A stretch of DNA of 17,197 nucleotides from Pseudomonadota bacterium (GCA_030836725.1 JAUPLV010000028.1:1-17197), one strand, 5' to 3'. Positions 8,303 through 15,708 are shown, counted from the stretch's first letter. Notes: generated from the sequence alone by a model not told the origin. Made by a program: numbers and translations.

Positions 8303-10239
8303 ACGGTTCCCTTCGGCTGTTTGACAAGCGTCAGGGATAAGCGGGTGCCTTCTCCCTGTGCGGAAGCGATCGTCAGTTGCGCGCCGATGCGGTGCGCCCT
8401 TTCCTTCATGATCTTGATTCCGACATGCTGTTCTTCCACGAAACCGGATTTCGGCCCGGTGTCGAATCCGGCGCCGTTATCGGCGACGACAATGCGACAT
8501 TCCTCGTTCTGCTCCATTTCAACGTCAACCCGCGTCGCCTTGGCATGCTTGCGCACATTGGACAAGGCTTCCTGGATGATGTGCAGCAACTGGATCACGT
8601 ATTCCGGCGCGAGGGGAGCGCCGCTGCCGCTCTGCCGGAAGGACGTCTTGATCCCGGTCTGGCCCTCGAATTTTTCCAGTGCGCTGGTGATCGCGCTAGC
8701 CAGATCGGCATGTTCCACCCGTGTGCGGAAATGCACCAGCAACTCTCGCACGACGTCATAGCTTTCCTGAACCCCCTCGCGAATCTGCGCCAGCCCCTCC
8801 ATGGCCTCGGCGGCGTTGCCCCGATGGAGCGAGTCCGCCAGCATCTGCACCTGAATGTTGAGGAAGGCGAGGGATTGGGCGATGCTGTCGTGCAGTTCCT
8901 GGGCGATCAGATTGCGCTCTTCGGACACCGCCATTTCCTTCTCCCGCGAAACCAGGCGCTGGTTCTCGATTGCGACGCCGAGATGCTGGCCTATGGTTTC
9001 GAGCAGCAGGATTTCATGGCTGTCGAATACTTGCGGCTCGTGGAAGAAAAGGTTGAAGATACCGATAATCTGGGTCTTGGAACGGATCGGGATGGCGGAA
9101 ATCGACTGAAAGCCGTCCCGCTTGCAGCGCTGCAACAACGGGCGCGGCGCTTCGAAATTGAGGTCCCAGGATACCGGCGTGCCGTCGCGGGCCGTTTCGC
9201 CGCAGAGGCATTCGCCCAGTGTCAGACAGGTCTCTTCCTGAACGAATGTCTCCGACATCCCTTCATGGACGATGATGTGCAGCGCATGCGAGTTCGGCGC
9301 AGTCAGACGCACCAGCCCGCCCTGCGCGGCGAGGACGCCCATCAGCTTTTTCAGCACGCCGCGACACAGATCTTCCACCGAGGCGGGTTTGTTGAGGAAG
9401 GCGGCGAATTCGTACAATATCGCCAGCTCCTGGTTCTTGTTTTCCAGGCTCCTGGTTTTTTCCTGCACGCGGTCTTCCAGCGTCCCATAGAGATTCTTCA
9501 GCCGGTCCGCCATCTGGTTGAAGCCGTTGGTGAGGGCGCCGAATTCATCCTTGCTCCGCACCGGCAAATGCACGCTGAAATCCGCGGCCGCCATGCGCTG
9601 TATGCCGTCCTGCAGCTGGGTCACCGGCCGGATCACCATCACGAAGAAGAGATAGATCAGGACGAGGGTGCCGATCAGCGCCAGCAGCACCAAGCTGATC
9701 TGGAACGAGCGCAGCAGGGCGGTGTTGCGGGCATTGCTTTCCTCCACCATCAGCACCAGATGGTTCACCATGCTGACGAAGTTCAGCAGGGCCGGCTGGT
9801 AGGCGGTGATCAGCGTCAATTGTCCTGCCGCCTTTTCGCTGTTCATGATTTCAAGAATCAGCGGCTTCATCCGGTTTGTCCATTCCTGATGCAGCAACTG
9901 CATTTGCTCTTGAACTTCCCGCTCCTTCGGCAGGAACAGCGGCCGCGCCGGGTTGCCTTCTTCCAGTATGCGCAGGGTGGACTCGAACAAACCGATTTCC
10001 TTGAGAACATTGGCCCTGATCGCTTCGGAATCAGAGTTTTCGCGGGTGCTCTGCGACAGCAGGTAGGCTATGCGGTAGGAGCGCATGCGCGCGCTGCCGG
10101 CATCGTTGATTGCCGCGCCGGCGCCTTCCAGCTGCCAGGAAATGTACAGGGTCATGCTGATCGCGGCGAGGGCAACGAAGAAGAAAAAGATCAGGATGTT
10201 GACGATCTTGGTGCCAAGCTTTTGATTGAGGGCGGCCAT
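8299..10239 (-). CDS. narX: Nitrate/nitrite sensor histidine kinase NarX
   Basis: This inner-membrane kinase detects periplasmic nitrate and phosphorylates NarL. It has 646 residues. Two membrane helices (about 12-33 and 179-203) flank a periplasmic domain whose P-box, INDAGSARMRSYR (44-56), contains the family's nitrate-contacting arginine (R51 by comparison with R54 of E. coli). A HAMP domain follows (about 200-255), then a GAF-like central region (about 275-430) with cysteines C338, C344 and C346 in a GECLCGE context. The kinase core has H450 in ELHDSIAQSLAFL (HisKA_3), an N box around N561, and G boxes at DNGAGFD (587-593) and HVGIKIMKERA. No Shine-Dalgarno sequence is visible before the ATG at 10239. 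NarQ is the alternative name; adjacency to narL and the nar operon favours NarX. Confidence 0.93.
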   Translation of the reverse strand: MAALNQKLGTKIVNILIFFFFVALAAISMTLYISWQLEGAGAAINDAGSARMRSYRIAYLLSQSTRENSDSEAIRANVLKEIGLFESTLRILEEGNPARPLFLPKEREVQEQMQLLHQEWTNRMKPLILEIMNSEKAAGQLTLITAYQPALLNFVSMVNHLVLMVEESNARNTALLRSFQISLVLLALIGTLVLIYLFFVMVIRPVTQLQDGIQRMAAADFSVHLPVRSKDEFGALTNGFNQMADRLKNLYGTLEDRVQEKTRSLENKNQELAILYEFAAFLNKPASVEDLCRGVLKKLMGVLAAQGGLVRLTAPNSHALHIIVHEGMSETFVQEETCLTLGECLCGETARDGTPVSWDLNFEAPRPLLQRCKRDGFQSISAIPIRSKTQIIGIFNLFFHEPQVFDSHEILLLETIGQHLGVAIENQRLVSREKEMAVSEERNLIAQELHDSIAQSLAFLNIQVQMLADSLHRGNAAEAMEGLAQIREGVQESYDVVRELLVHFRTRVEHADLASAITSALEKFEGQTGIKTSFRQSGSGAPLAPEYVIQLLHIIQEALSNVRKHAKATRVDVEMEQNEECRIVVADNGAGFDTGPKSGFVEEQHVGIKIMKERAHRIGAQLTIASAQGEGTRLSLTLVKQPKGTV

Positions 10240-10272
10240 CAGGCGATCATACCGATACGGGGAGCCGCTAAG

Positions 10273-10288
10273 CTACCGGGAACGGTAG
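10273..10288 (-). repeat. Six-base-pair hairpin in the narX upstream region
   Basis: CTACCG (10273-10278) and CGGTAG (10283-10288) form a perfect stem around a four-base loop, 34 bp upstream of the narX ATG. In the minus-strand RNA the loop is UUCC. It may structure a narX leader; no U-tract follows. Confidence 0.45.
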
Positions 10289-10296
10289 GGGGGATC

Positions 10297-10322
10297 AAGC
10301 GCCGCGATGAAAAGCGGCGCTT
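10297..10322 (-). repeat. Nine-base-pair GC-rich hairpin upstream of narX
   Basis: AAGCGCCGC (10297-10305) and GCGGCGCTT (10314-10322) pair perfectly around an eight-base loop, 58 bp upstream of the narX ATG. This would be a very stable RNA stem. In the transcribed direction it is followed by GATCCCCCC rather than a run of T, so it is not a textbook terminator; it could be a leader structure, a processing barrier or a factor-dependent terminator. Confidence 0.5.
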
Positions 10323-10403
10323 CGGCCCGTGCGGTTTTGGCCAGGACGGGAAAACGTGGACGGTTTCGCGATTCCACCGGGTGCGGGCGCCCGCTCGCGG
10401 CCT

Positions 10404-10440
10404 CCGGGCGTTTACAGGAAGCAGAACGTAAAACGCCCGG
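10404..10440 (-). repeat. Long inverted repeat spanning the stop codon of the small gene
   Basis: CCGGGCGTTTAC (10404-10415) and GTAAAACGCCCGG (10428-10440) pair over 12 bp with one bulged base and a 12-base loop. The stop codon (10412-10414) lies inside one arm. The stem could stabilise the 3' end of the suhB-mutS transcript or act as a weak terminator, but no U-tract follows. Confidence 0.5.
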
Positions 10441-10681
10441 CTTCGAAATCCACCGCCAGCCGCGCCCCGCGATTCTTCGCATAATCCCACGATCCCTTGG
10501 TGGCGCAGCCCTGGTGGCATTCGCTCACTCCGGCCGGCGACTCGAGATCGCGCTCGCGGTCGTACCAGCTCAACAGCATGGTGTCGTCGCCCAGGTGCTG
10601 CCGGGCGATGCTTGTCGCCAGTTTCAGGGCGGCGTTGAAATCGAGGCCGAGTTCGGCGGTGTCGAGGCGAAGTGTTTTCAT
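10412..10681 (-). CDS. Small conserved-looking protein, possibly AF1514/DUF5619 family
   Basis: An 89-residue soluble protein, probably cytoplasmic, with no signal peptide or membrane segment. Its ATG overlaps the mutS stop codon (ATGA), which supports a real, translationally coupled gene. The sequence has a helix-like N-terminal half (about 14-30, FNAALKLATSIARQHLG), then a strand-rich half with MLLSWYDRERD (35-45), C55 and C59 in SECHQGC, and an end rich in beta-type residues (LAVDFEAGRFTFCFL). From memory it resembles the short AF1514-type proteins of unknown function, which share a MLLSWYD-like segment, but I cannot confirm this. Function is unknown. Coupling to mutS may reflect only convenient expression rather than a role in repair. 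Confidence 0.72.
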   Translation of the reverse strand: MKTLRLDTAELGLDFNAALKLATSIARQHLGDDTMLLSWYDRERDLESPAGVSECHQGCATKGSWDYAKNRGARLAVDFEAGRFTFCFL

Positions 10682-13260
10682 GGTGCGGTATCCGTCAGGG
10701 CTTTTAATGCATAGAGCATATCCAGCGCCGCCTTGGGCGTGAGCGTATCGGGATCGAGTTCGCGCAGCTGGTCGAGCGCGGGATGCGGCGGCGGTTCGTC
10801 GTTGGGGAGGTGAGCGGCGAACAGGTCGCCCTGCGGGCCGGGCTGCAGTTGCGCGTCCTCGAGTTCGCGCAGATGGCGGCGCGCTGCGTGGATGACCGGG
10901 CTGGGCACGCCTGCGAGGCGCGCGACCTGGATGCCGTAGCTTTGCGAGGCCGGGCCTTCCTCCACCGCGTGCAGGAACACCAGGCCGGCGCCGTGCTCCT
11001 TGGCGTCGAGATGCACATTGACCAGTTGGCGGAATTCCTGCGCCAGCTGGGTCAGCTCGAAATAGTGGGTGGCGAACAGGGTGAAGGCGCGGGTGGCGGC
11101 GACCAGGTGCCGCGCCACCGCCCAGGCCAGCGCGAGGCCGTCGAAGGTCGAGGTGCCGCGGCCGATCTCGTCCAGCAAAACAAGACTATTCGCGCTGGCG
11201 TTGTGCAGGATGTGCGCGGTCTCGGTCATCTCGACCATGAAGGTCGAACGGCCCCCGGCAAGATCATCCGACGCGCCGATGCGGGTGAAGATCTGGTCGA
11301 TGTCGCCGATCCTCGCCGAGCCGGCGGGCACCCACAGGCCGCAGCAGGCCAGCAGGGTCACCAGCGCGACCTGCCGCATGTAGGTCGATTTTCCGCCCAT
11401 GTTGGGTCCGGTGATGAGCAGCATCTGCCGGCTGCGATTCAGGGTTACGTCGTTGGCGATGAAGTGTGCAACCTGCGCTTCGACCACCGGATGGCGGCCA
11501 CCTCGGATGACGATCCCGGATTCGCTGCTGTACTCGGGCGGGTTGAGTCTCAGCGTGCCCGCGCGTTCGGCCTGGCTCGCCAGCACGTCGACCTCGGCCA
11601 GCGCGGAGGCAATCGCCAGCAGAACCGGCACATGCGGCGTCAGCGACTCCAGCAGCGTCTCGAATAGCGCTTTCTCGCGCGCCAGCGCGCGGTCCTGCGC
11701 CGATAAGGCCTTGTCCTCGAAGGCCTTGAGTTCCGGTGTGATGTAGCGCTCGGCGTTTTTCAGCGTCTGGCGGCGGCGGTAATCGTCGGGGACGTTTTCC
11801 GACTGCGCGCGGCTGACCTCGATATAAAAGCCATGCACCTTGTTGTACTCGACCTTGAGTGTGGCGATGCTGGAGCGCGCGCGCTCGCGGGCTTCCAGTT
11901 CCAGCAGGAAGGCGCCGGCGTCACGCGTCAGCGCGCGCAGTTCGTCGAGGTCGGCGTCGTAGCCGTCGGCGATGACGCCGCCCTCGCGCAGCACGCTGGC
12001 CGGCTCGGGCTGGATGGCGGCAGCCAGCAGCGTATGCAGGTCGGGGCGGGCGGCCAGCGCGGCTTGCAGCGCCGACAGGCGGGCGAGGTCGTCCGGCAGG
12101 GCGGCGGCGAGATCGGGCAGCAGGGCGAGGGTGTCGCGCAGGCCGGACAGGTCGCGAGGACGCGCGCTCTTCAATGCAATGCGGCCGCCGATGCGTTCCA
12201 CGTCGGCGCAGCTTTTCAGCATCCGGGTAAGCGTGGCGGCGCTGTCGGGACGTTCGGCCAGGACGCCGATGGCATCGCGCCGCCGGATCAGGATTTCCCG
12301 GTCGCGCAGCGGGTGGTGCAGCCAGTGGCGCAGCAGCCGCGTGCCCATGCCGGTGGCGGTGGTGTCGAGCACCGACAACAGCGTCGGCGCCGCTTCGCCG
12401 CGCAGGGTTTCGGTGAGTTCCAGATTGCGCCGGGTGGCGGCGTCAAGCTGCACGAAATCGCTGTCGCGCTCGGCGTGGATGGTCTGGATATGCGGCAGCG
12501 CGGTGCGCTGCGTGGTCTGGATATAGTCGAGCAGGGCGCCCGCGGCGGCAATGGCCAAGGGCAAGTCGGCGACGCCGAAGCCGGCCAGGTCGCGGCTGCC
12601 GAGTTGCTGCGCCAGCCGGGTCTGCGCGCCGCTCGAATCGAACTGCCACGGCGCCAGCCGGCGTACCGCGCAGGACGCGCCGTCGAAGGCAAAATCGTCC
12701 GGCGCCAGGATTTCCGCCGGACGCACCCGCGCCAGCAGCGCGGGGAGGGCGGCGGCATCGATTTCGGTGACCTGGAAGCGGCCGGCAGCCAGGTTGAGCC
12801 AGGCCACGCCGACCGTTTCGGCGCCGGGGGCTGTAATAACCAAGCCGGGGGCGATGGCCAGAATCAGCGTGTCGCGCGTCTCGTCCAGCAAGCCGGAATC
12901 GGTTAGGGTGCCCGGCGTGACGATGCGCGCCACCTGCCGGTCGACCGGGCCTTTTGACGTGGCCGGATCGCCCACCTGCTCGGCGATCACCACCGATTCG
13001 CCCAGCTTCAGCAGCCGCGCCAGATACTGCTCGGCGCTGTGGTAGGGCACGCCGGCCATCTTGATCGGGCTGCCGGCCGAGGCGCCGCGCGTGGTCAGCG
13101 TGATGTTCAACAGCCGCGCCGCCTTTTCGGCGTCATCGAAGAACAGCTCGTAAAAATCGCCCATGCGGTAGAACAGCAGCATGTCGGGATGCTGCGCCTT
13201 GATGCCCAGGTACTGGCGCATCATCGGCGTGTGGGCAGTGGGTTCCTTGGCGACGGGCAT
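10678..13260 (-). CDS. mutS: DNA mismatch repair protein MutS
   Basis: MutS recognises mispairs and small loops and, using ATP, recruits MutL. It has 860 residues (E. coli 853). The mismatch-contacting Phe-X-Glu motif is F36-Y37-E38, at the same numbers as in E. coli. The ATPase domain shows Walker A GPNMGGKS (618-625), the STFMVEM segment (672-678), Walker B LVLLDEIG (693-700) and the FATHYFEL histidine (H732). Near the C-terminus QGDLF (810-814) fits the beta-clamp binding motif. The chosen ATG gives the usual AHTPMMRQYL opening; no clear ribosome-binding site precedes it. suhB ends 19 bp upstream and the small gene overlaps its stop, so suhB, mutS and the small gene are probably one transcript. 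Confidence 0.98.
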   Translation of the reverse strand: MPVAKEPTAHTPMMRQYLGIKAQHPDMLLFYRMGDFYELFFDDAEKAARLLNITLTTRGASAGSPIKMAGVPYHSAEQYLARLLKLGESVVIAEQVGDPATSKGPVDRQVARIVTPGTLTDSGLLDETRDTLILAIAPGLVITAPGAETVGVAWLNLAAGRFQVTEIDAAALPALLARVRPAEILAPDDFAFDGASCAVRRLAPWQFDSSGAQTRLAQQLGSRDLAGFGVADLPLAIAAAGALLDYIQTTQRTALPHIQTIHAERDSDFVQLDAATRRNLELTETLRGEAAPTLLSVLDTTATGMGTRLLRHWLHHPLRDREILIRRRDAIGVLAERPDSAATLTRMLKSCADVERIGGRIALKSARPRDLSGLRDTLALLPDLAAALPDDLARLSALQAALAARPDLHTLLAAAIQPEPASVLREGGVIADGYDADLDELRALTRDAGAFLLELEARERARSSIATLKVEYNKVHGFYIEVSRAQSENVPDDYRRRQTLKNAERYITPELKAFEDKALSAQDRALAREKALFETLLESLTPHVPVLLAIASALAEVDVLASQAERAGTLRLNPPEYSSESGIVIRGGRHPVVEAQVAHFIANDVTLNRSRQMLLITGPNMGGKSTYMRQVALVTLLACCGLWVPAGSARIGDIDQIFTRIGASDDLAGGRSTFMVEMTETAHILHNASANSLVLLDEIGRGTSTFDGLALAWAVARHLVAATRAFTLFATHYFELTQLAQEFRQLVNVHLDAKEHGAGLVFLHAVEEGPASQSYGIQVARLAGVPSPVIHAARRHLRELEDAQLQPGPQGDLFAAHLPNDEPPPHPALDQLRELDPDTLTPKAALDMLYALKALTDTAP

Positions 13261-13279
13261 GGAGGGATCTGTGTCTGGG

Positions 13280-14086
13280 TCAGACCTTCAGTTCGGGCGG
13301 CAGATGCGGGGCGATGACCTGCAGCATCTGTGCGAAGATTTTCGGGGTGGCGGCGACGATGTTGCCGGATTCCAGAAAGCCTTCATCGCCCATGAAATTG
13401 CCGACCAGGGCGCCGGATTCCTGCGCGATCAGGCTGCCGGCGGCGATGTCCCAGGGTTTCAGGTGCATTTCCCAGAAACCGTCGTAGCGGCCGCACGCCA
13501 CATAGCACAGGTCGAGCGCGGCGGACCCAGGGCGGCGCAGGCCGGAGGTGGCGAGCATCATGTCGCGGAACATGTTGATGTAGGCATCGGCGAAGCTGAA
13601 GTCGCGGAAGGGGAAGCCGGTGCCGATCAGGCACTCCGAAAGCTTGTTGCGCTTGCTGGCGCGGATGCGGCGGTCGTTGAGCATGGCGCCGCTGCCGCGT
13701 GTGGCGGTGAAAAGCTCGTTGCGCGCGGGGTCGAACACCACGGCCTGGGTGATCTGGCCCTTGTGCTTCAGCGCGATGGAGATCGAATATTGCTGCAGGC
13801 CGTGCAGGAAATTGGTGGTGCCGTCGAGCGGATCGATGATCCACTGAAAGTCTTCGCCGTTTTTGGCGTCGGCCGAGCCAGACTCCTCTGCTAAAATCCC
13901 ATGGTTTGGATAGGCGTCGAGCAGGGTTTCGATGATGGCGCGTTCGGCCATCTGATCGACCTCGCTGACGTAATCGCGGTCCTGTTTGCTCCTTACGGTG
14001 AGCTGGTCGAGGTCGAGCGAGGCGCGATTGATGATCGCCCCGGCTTTGCGAGCGGCTTTCACCGCCGTGTTGAGCATGGGATGCAT
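13280..14086 (-). CDS. suhB: Inositol monophosphatase family protein SuhB
   Basis: This is a magnesium-dependent inositol-1-phosphate phosphatase family protein. In E. coli SuhB also joins the rRNA antitermination complex with Nus factors. The 268-residue form begins MHPMLNTAVKAARKAG, just like E. coli SuhB (MHPMLNIAVRAARKAG); a longer frame starting at 14137 would overlap trmJ and adds 17 residues not seen in the family, so I chose 14086. Metal-site residues are E67 in AEESG, D85 and D88 in IDPLDGTTN (83-92) and D213 in PWDIAAG. The ribosome-binding site is weak. It is divergent from trmJ and followed by mutS after 19 bp. Whether it acts as an enzyme or as an rRNA-processing factor here cannot be told from sequence. 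Confidence 0.94.
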   Translation of the reverse strand: MHPMLNTAVKAARKAGAIINRASLDLDQLTVRSKQDRDYVSEVDQMAERAIIETLLDAYPNHGILAEESGSADAKNGEDFQWIIDPLDGTTNFLHGLQQYSISIALKHKGQITQAVVFDPARNELFTATRGSGAMLNDRRIRASKRNKLSECLIGTGFPFRDFSFADAYINMFRDMMLATSGLRRPGSAALDLCYVACGRYDGFWEMHLKPWDIAAGSLIAQESGALVGNFMGDEGFLESGNIVAATPKIFAQMLQVIAPHLPPELKV

Positions 14087-14130
14087 GATGTCTGGCAATA
14101 GATTAAAAGAACGAACCGCTATTTTACTTG
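14087..14130. promoter_or_regulatory. Divergent promoter region between suhB and trmJ
   Basis: Only 44 bp separate the two divergent start codons, so their promoters must overlap each other or the coding regions. The stretch is AT-rich compared with its surroundings. TAAAAT (14121-14126) and TTTAAT (14102-14107), both on the minus strand, are possible -10 elements for suhB, but neither has a good -35 partner. No assignment is firm. Confidence 0.35.
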
Positions 14131-14898
14131 ATGACACAGCCAGACCCTAAACTTCTCGCCAATATTCGCATCGTGCTGTCGCGCACCAGCCATCCCGGCA
14201 ATATCGGCGCGGCGGCGCGGGCGATGAAGACGATGGGATTGTCCCGGCTTTATCTCGTCGACCCCGCCGTTTTCCCCAACAGCCAGGCCGACGCGATGGC
14301 TGCGGGATCCACCGACCTGCTGGCGCAGGCCACCGTGTGCGCCACGCTGGCCGAGGCCCTGGCCGGCGCCACGCTGGCGCTCGGCGTGTCGGCGCGCCGG
14401 CGCGACATCATGGCCGAGGTGCTGACCCCGCCCGAGGCGTCGATCCGTTTGCTCACCGAAGCGCAAATCGGCCCGGTGGCGCTGGTGTTCGGCAATGAAA
14501 CCAGCGGCCTGTCGAACGAGGAACTGAGCCTGTGCCAGGGGCTGGTGACGATTGCCGCCAATCCGGACTACAGCTCGCTCAACCTGGCGGCGGCGGTGCA
14601 GGTCCTGAGCCATGAAATCCGCCAGGCCTGGCTGGGCCATGCGAACTGGCCGCAACCGGAAATCGAGGCGGCCACGGGGGATGAGGTGGAGCGGTTTTAC
14701 GGCCATCTGGAAGCCGCGCTGGCCGAACTGGAATTTCTCAATCACGGCTCGCCCGGCAAGCTGATGCTGAAACTGCGCCGGCTGTTCGCGCGCACCCGGC
14801 TGGCGAAGGAAGAAGTCAATATCCTGCGCGGGATTCTGACCGCGGCCCAGGAGGCGAAGCGGGGCGCGGTCAGGGCGCGAAATCGCGAAGCGGAGTAG
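14131..14898 (+). CDS. trmJ: tRNA (cytidine/uridine-2'-O-)-methyltransferase TrmJ
   Basis: TrmJ methylates the 2'-O of nucleotide 32 in the anticodon loop of certain tRNAs, using S-adenosylmethionine. The 255-residue protein is a SPOUT-class enzyme with a trefoil-knot fold. The three SPOUT motifs are visible: SHPGNIGAAARAM (20-32), VFGNETSGLSNEEL (119-132) and IAANPDYSSLNLAAAVQVL (141-159). The C-terminal part (about 185-238) matches the E. coli tail, including ERFYGHLE, KLRRLFARTR and EVNILRGIL. I chose ATG at 14131; a TTG one codon earlier is less likely. E. coli has GRERVGLTNEEL where this protein has GNETSGLSNEEL, a common SPOUT variation. trmJ followed by iscR/iscS is a common arrangement in proteobacteria; here cysE lies between. 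Confidence 0.95.
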   Translation: MTQPDPKLLANIRIVLSRTSHPGNIGAAARAMKTMGLSRLYLVDPAVFPNSQADAMAAGSTDLLAQATVCATLAEALAGATLALGVSARRRDIMAEVLTPPEASIRLLTEAQIGPVALVFGNETSGLSNEELSLCQGLVTIAANPDYSSLNLAAAVQVLSHEIRQAWLGHANWPQPEIEAATGDEVERFYGHLEAALAELEFLNHGSPGKLMLKLRRLFARTRLAKEEVNILRGILTAAQEAKRGAVRARNREAE

Positions 14899-14919
14899 TT
14901 GACTAAACCCGTCGGAAAA
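14895..14919 (+). promoter_or_regulatory. Candidate IscR type-1 site before cysE
   Basis: The 25-bp stretch overlaps the trmJ stop codon and matches the E. coli IscR type-1 consensus, as I remember it (halves ATASYYGACTR and YAGTCRRSTAT), at about 19 of 25 positions: left half GTAGTTGACTA, right part GTCGGAAAA. It matches the site before iscR at 18 of 24 aligned bases. TTGACT at 14899-14904 would also be a -35; 17 bp later CATCCT (14922-14927) is a weak -10, placing the start of transcription at the cysE ATG. Confidence 0.55.
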
Positions 14920-14933
14920 AGCATCCTCAACCC

Positions 14934-15692
14934 ATGAATCTGCTCAGCAAACTCAAGGAAGACATCGCCGTTGTGTTCGACCGCGACCCCGCGGCGCGCT
15001 CCACCTTCGAGGTCGTCACCACCTATCCCGGATTTCACGCCATGCTGGTCCACCGCCTGGCCCACAAGATGTGGGGAATGGAGTGGAAGTGGCTGGCGCG
15101 CTTCACCTCTCACATCGGCCGCTGGCTCACCGGCATCGAGATCCACCCCGGCGCCACCATCGGCCGCCGCGTATTCATCGACCACGGCATGGGGGTGGTG
15201 GTGGGCGAGACCGCTGAAATTGGCGACGATTGCACGCTGTACCACGGCGTCACGCTCGGCGGCACCTCGTGGAACAAGGGCAAGCGCCATCCCACACTGA
15301 AGCCCGGCGTAGTGGTTGGGGCGGGCGCCAAGATCCTCGGCCCGATCACCATCGGAGCCAATGCGCGCGTCGGTTCCAACGCCGTGGTGGTGAAGGATGT
15401 TCCGGACAACGCGACGGCGGTGGGCATCCCCGCCCGCATTCTCGACAGCGCGGCTGAAATACAGCGCAACAAGCAGGCGGAAAAGCTCGGTTTTTCCGCC
15501 TATGCCATTTCAGCCGACATGAACGACCCGGTGGTGAAGGCGATCCATGGCCTGATCGACCATTCGGCCCACATCGATCACCGGCTGGATCTTATTCTGG
15601 CGCAGTTGCAGAAGCTGGGCGCCGAGATGCCATCCGGCGATGATCAACCCGACGATTTCGACCCGAACTATTTGAATAAAATTGTTGACTAA
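14934..15692 (+). CDS. cysE: Serine O-acetyltransferase CysE (short, EpsC-type)
   Basis: CysE transfers acetyl from acetyl-CoA to serine, giving O-acetylserine for cysteine synthesis. At 252 residues it is the shorter bacterial type (E. coli has 273). A helical N-terminal part (about 1-65) is followed by a left-handed beta-helix of hexapeptide repeats (about 68-170), with catalytic H84 in FIDHGMG, the loop GGTSWNKGKRHP (109-120), and GVVVGAGAKILG. The aspartate that pairs with the catalytic histidine in E. coli (D143) is glutamate here (E69). The C-terminal region (about 175-252) ends in KIVD, not in the isoleucine that inserts into cysteine synthase. No Shine-Dalgarno sequence precedes the ATG. 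It sits between trmJ and iscR, supplying cysteine used by IscS. Confidence 0.95.
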   Translation: MNLLSKLKEDIAVVFDRDPAARSTFEVVTTYPGFHAMLVHRLAHKMWGMEWKWLARFTSHIGRWLTGIEIHPGATIGRRVFIDHGMGVVVGETAEIGDDCTLYHGVTLGGTSWNKGKRHPTLKPGVVVGAGAKILGPITIGANARVGSNAVVVKDVPDNATAVGIPARILDSAAEIQRNKQAEKLGFSAYAISADMNDPVVKAIHGLIDHSAHIDHRLDLILAQLQKLGAEMPSGDDQPDDFDPNYLNKIVD

Positions 15693-15705
15693 TCCGCCAA
15701 GGTCG
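15681..15705 (+). promoter_or_regulatory. Possible second, degenerate IscR site over the cysE stop codon
   Basis: The left half ATTGTTGACTA fits the IscR type-1 half-site well, but the right half is poor (about 17 of 25 overall). It begins 28 bp upstream of the better site and covers the cysE stop codon. TTGACT (15685-15690) with AATAGT 17 bp later could be a weak extra promoter for iscR. Confidence 0.3.
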
Positions 15706-15708
15706 GCA

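Larger units (their letters stand above)
10240..10411 (-). promoter_or_regulatory. Structured intergenic region before narX
   Basis: These 172 bp separate the small gene from narX. They contain several inverted repeats (listed separately or here): a 12-bp perfect palindrome GCGGGCGCCCGC at 10383-10394, a GTGGA/TCCAC pair at 10356-10377, and two strong hairpins nearer narX. Just before the narX ATG, TATGAT (10246-10251, minus strand) matches the -10 consensus at five of six positions and ends exactly six bases before the start codon; the -35 is poor. No T-rich tract follows the hairpins, so none is a classical intrinsic terminator. Confidence 0.45.

Noticed and set aside
8377..10431. A 684-codon open frame on the plus strand opposite narX
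   Set aside because: It mirrors the narX reading frame; narX has every expected kinase motif and the antisense product has none.
10239..10520. A 93-codon frame on the minus strand ending in a TGATG overlap with narX
   Set aside because: It overlaps the small mutS-coupled gene in another frame, is rich in Arg, Pro and Gly, and has no start signal; the overlap with narX is likely chance.
14087..14137. A longer SuhB starting at 14137
   Set aside because: The extra 17 residues are absent from known SuhB proteins and would overlap the trmJ start; the MHPMLN start at 14086 matches the family exactly.
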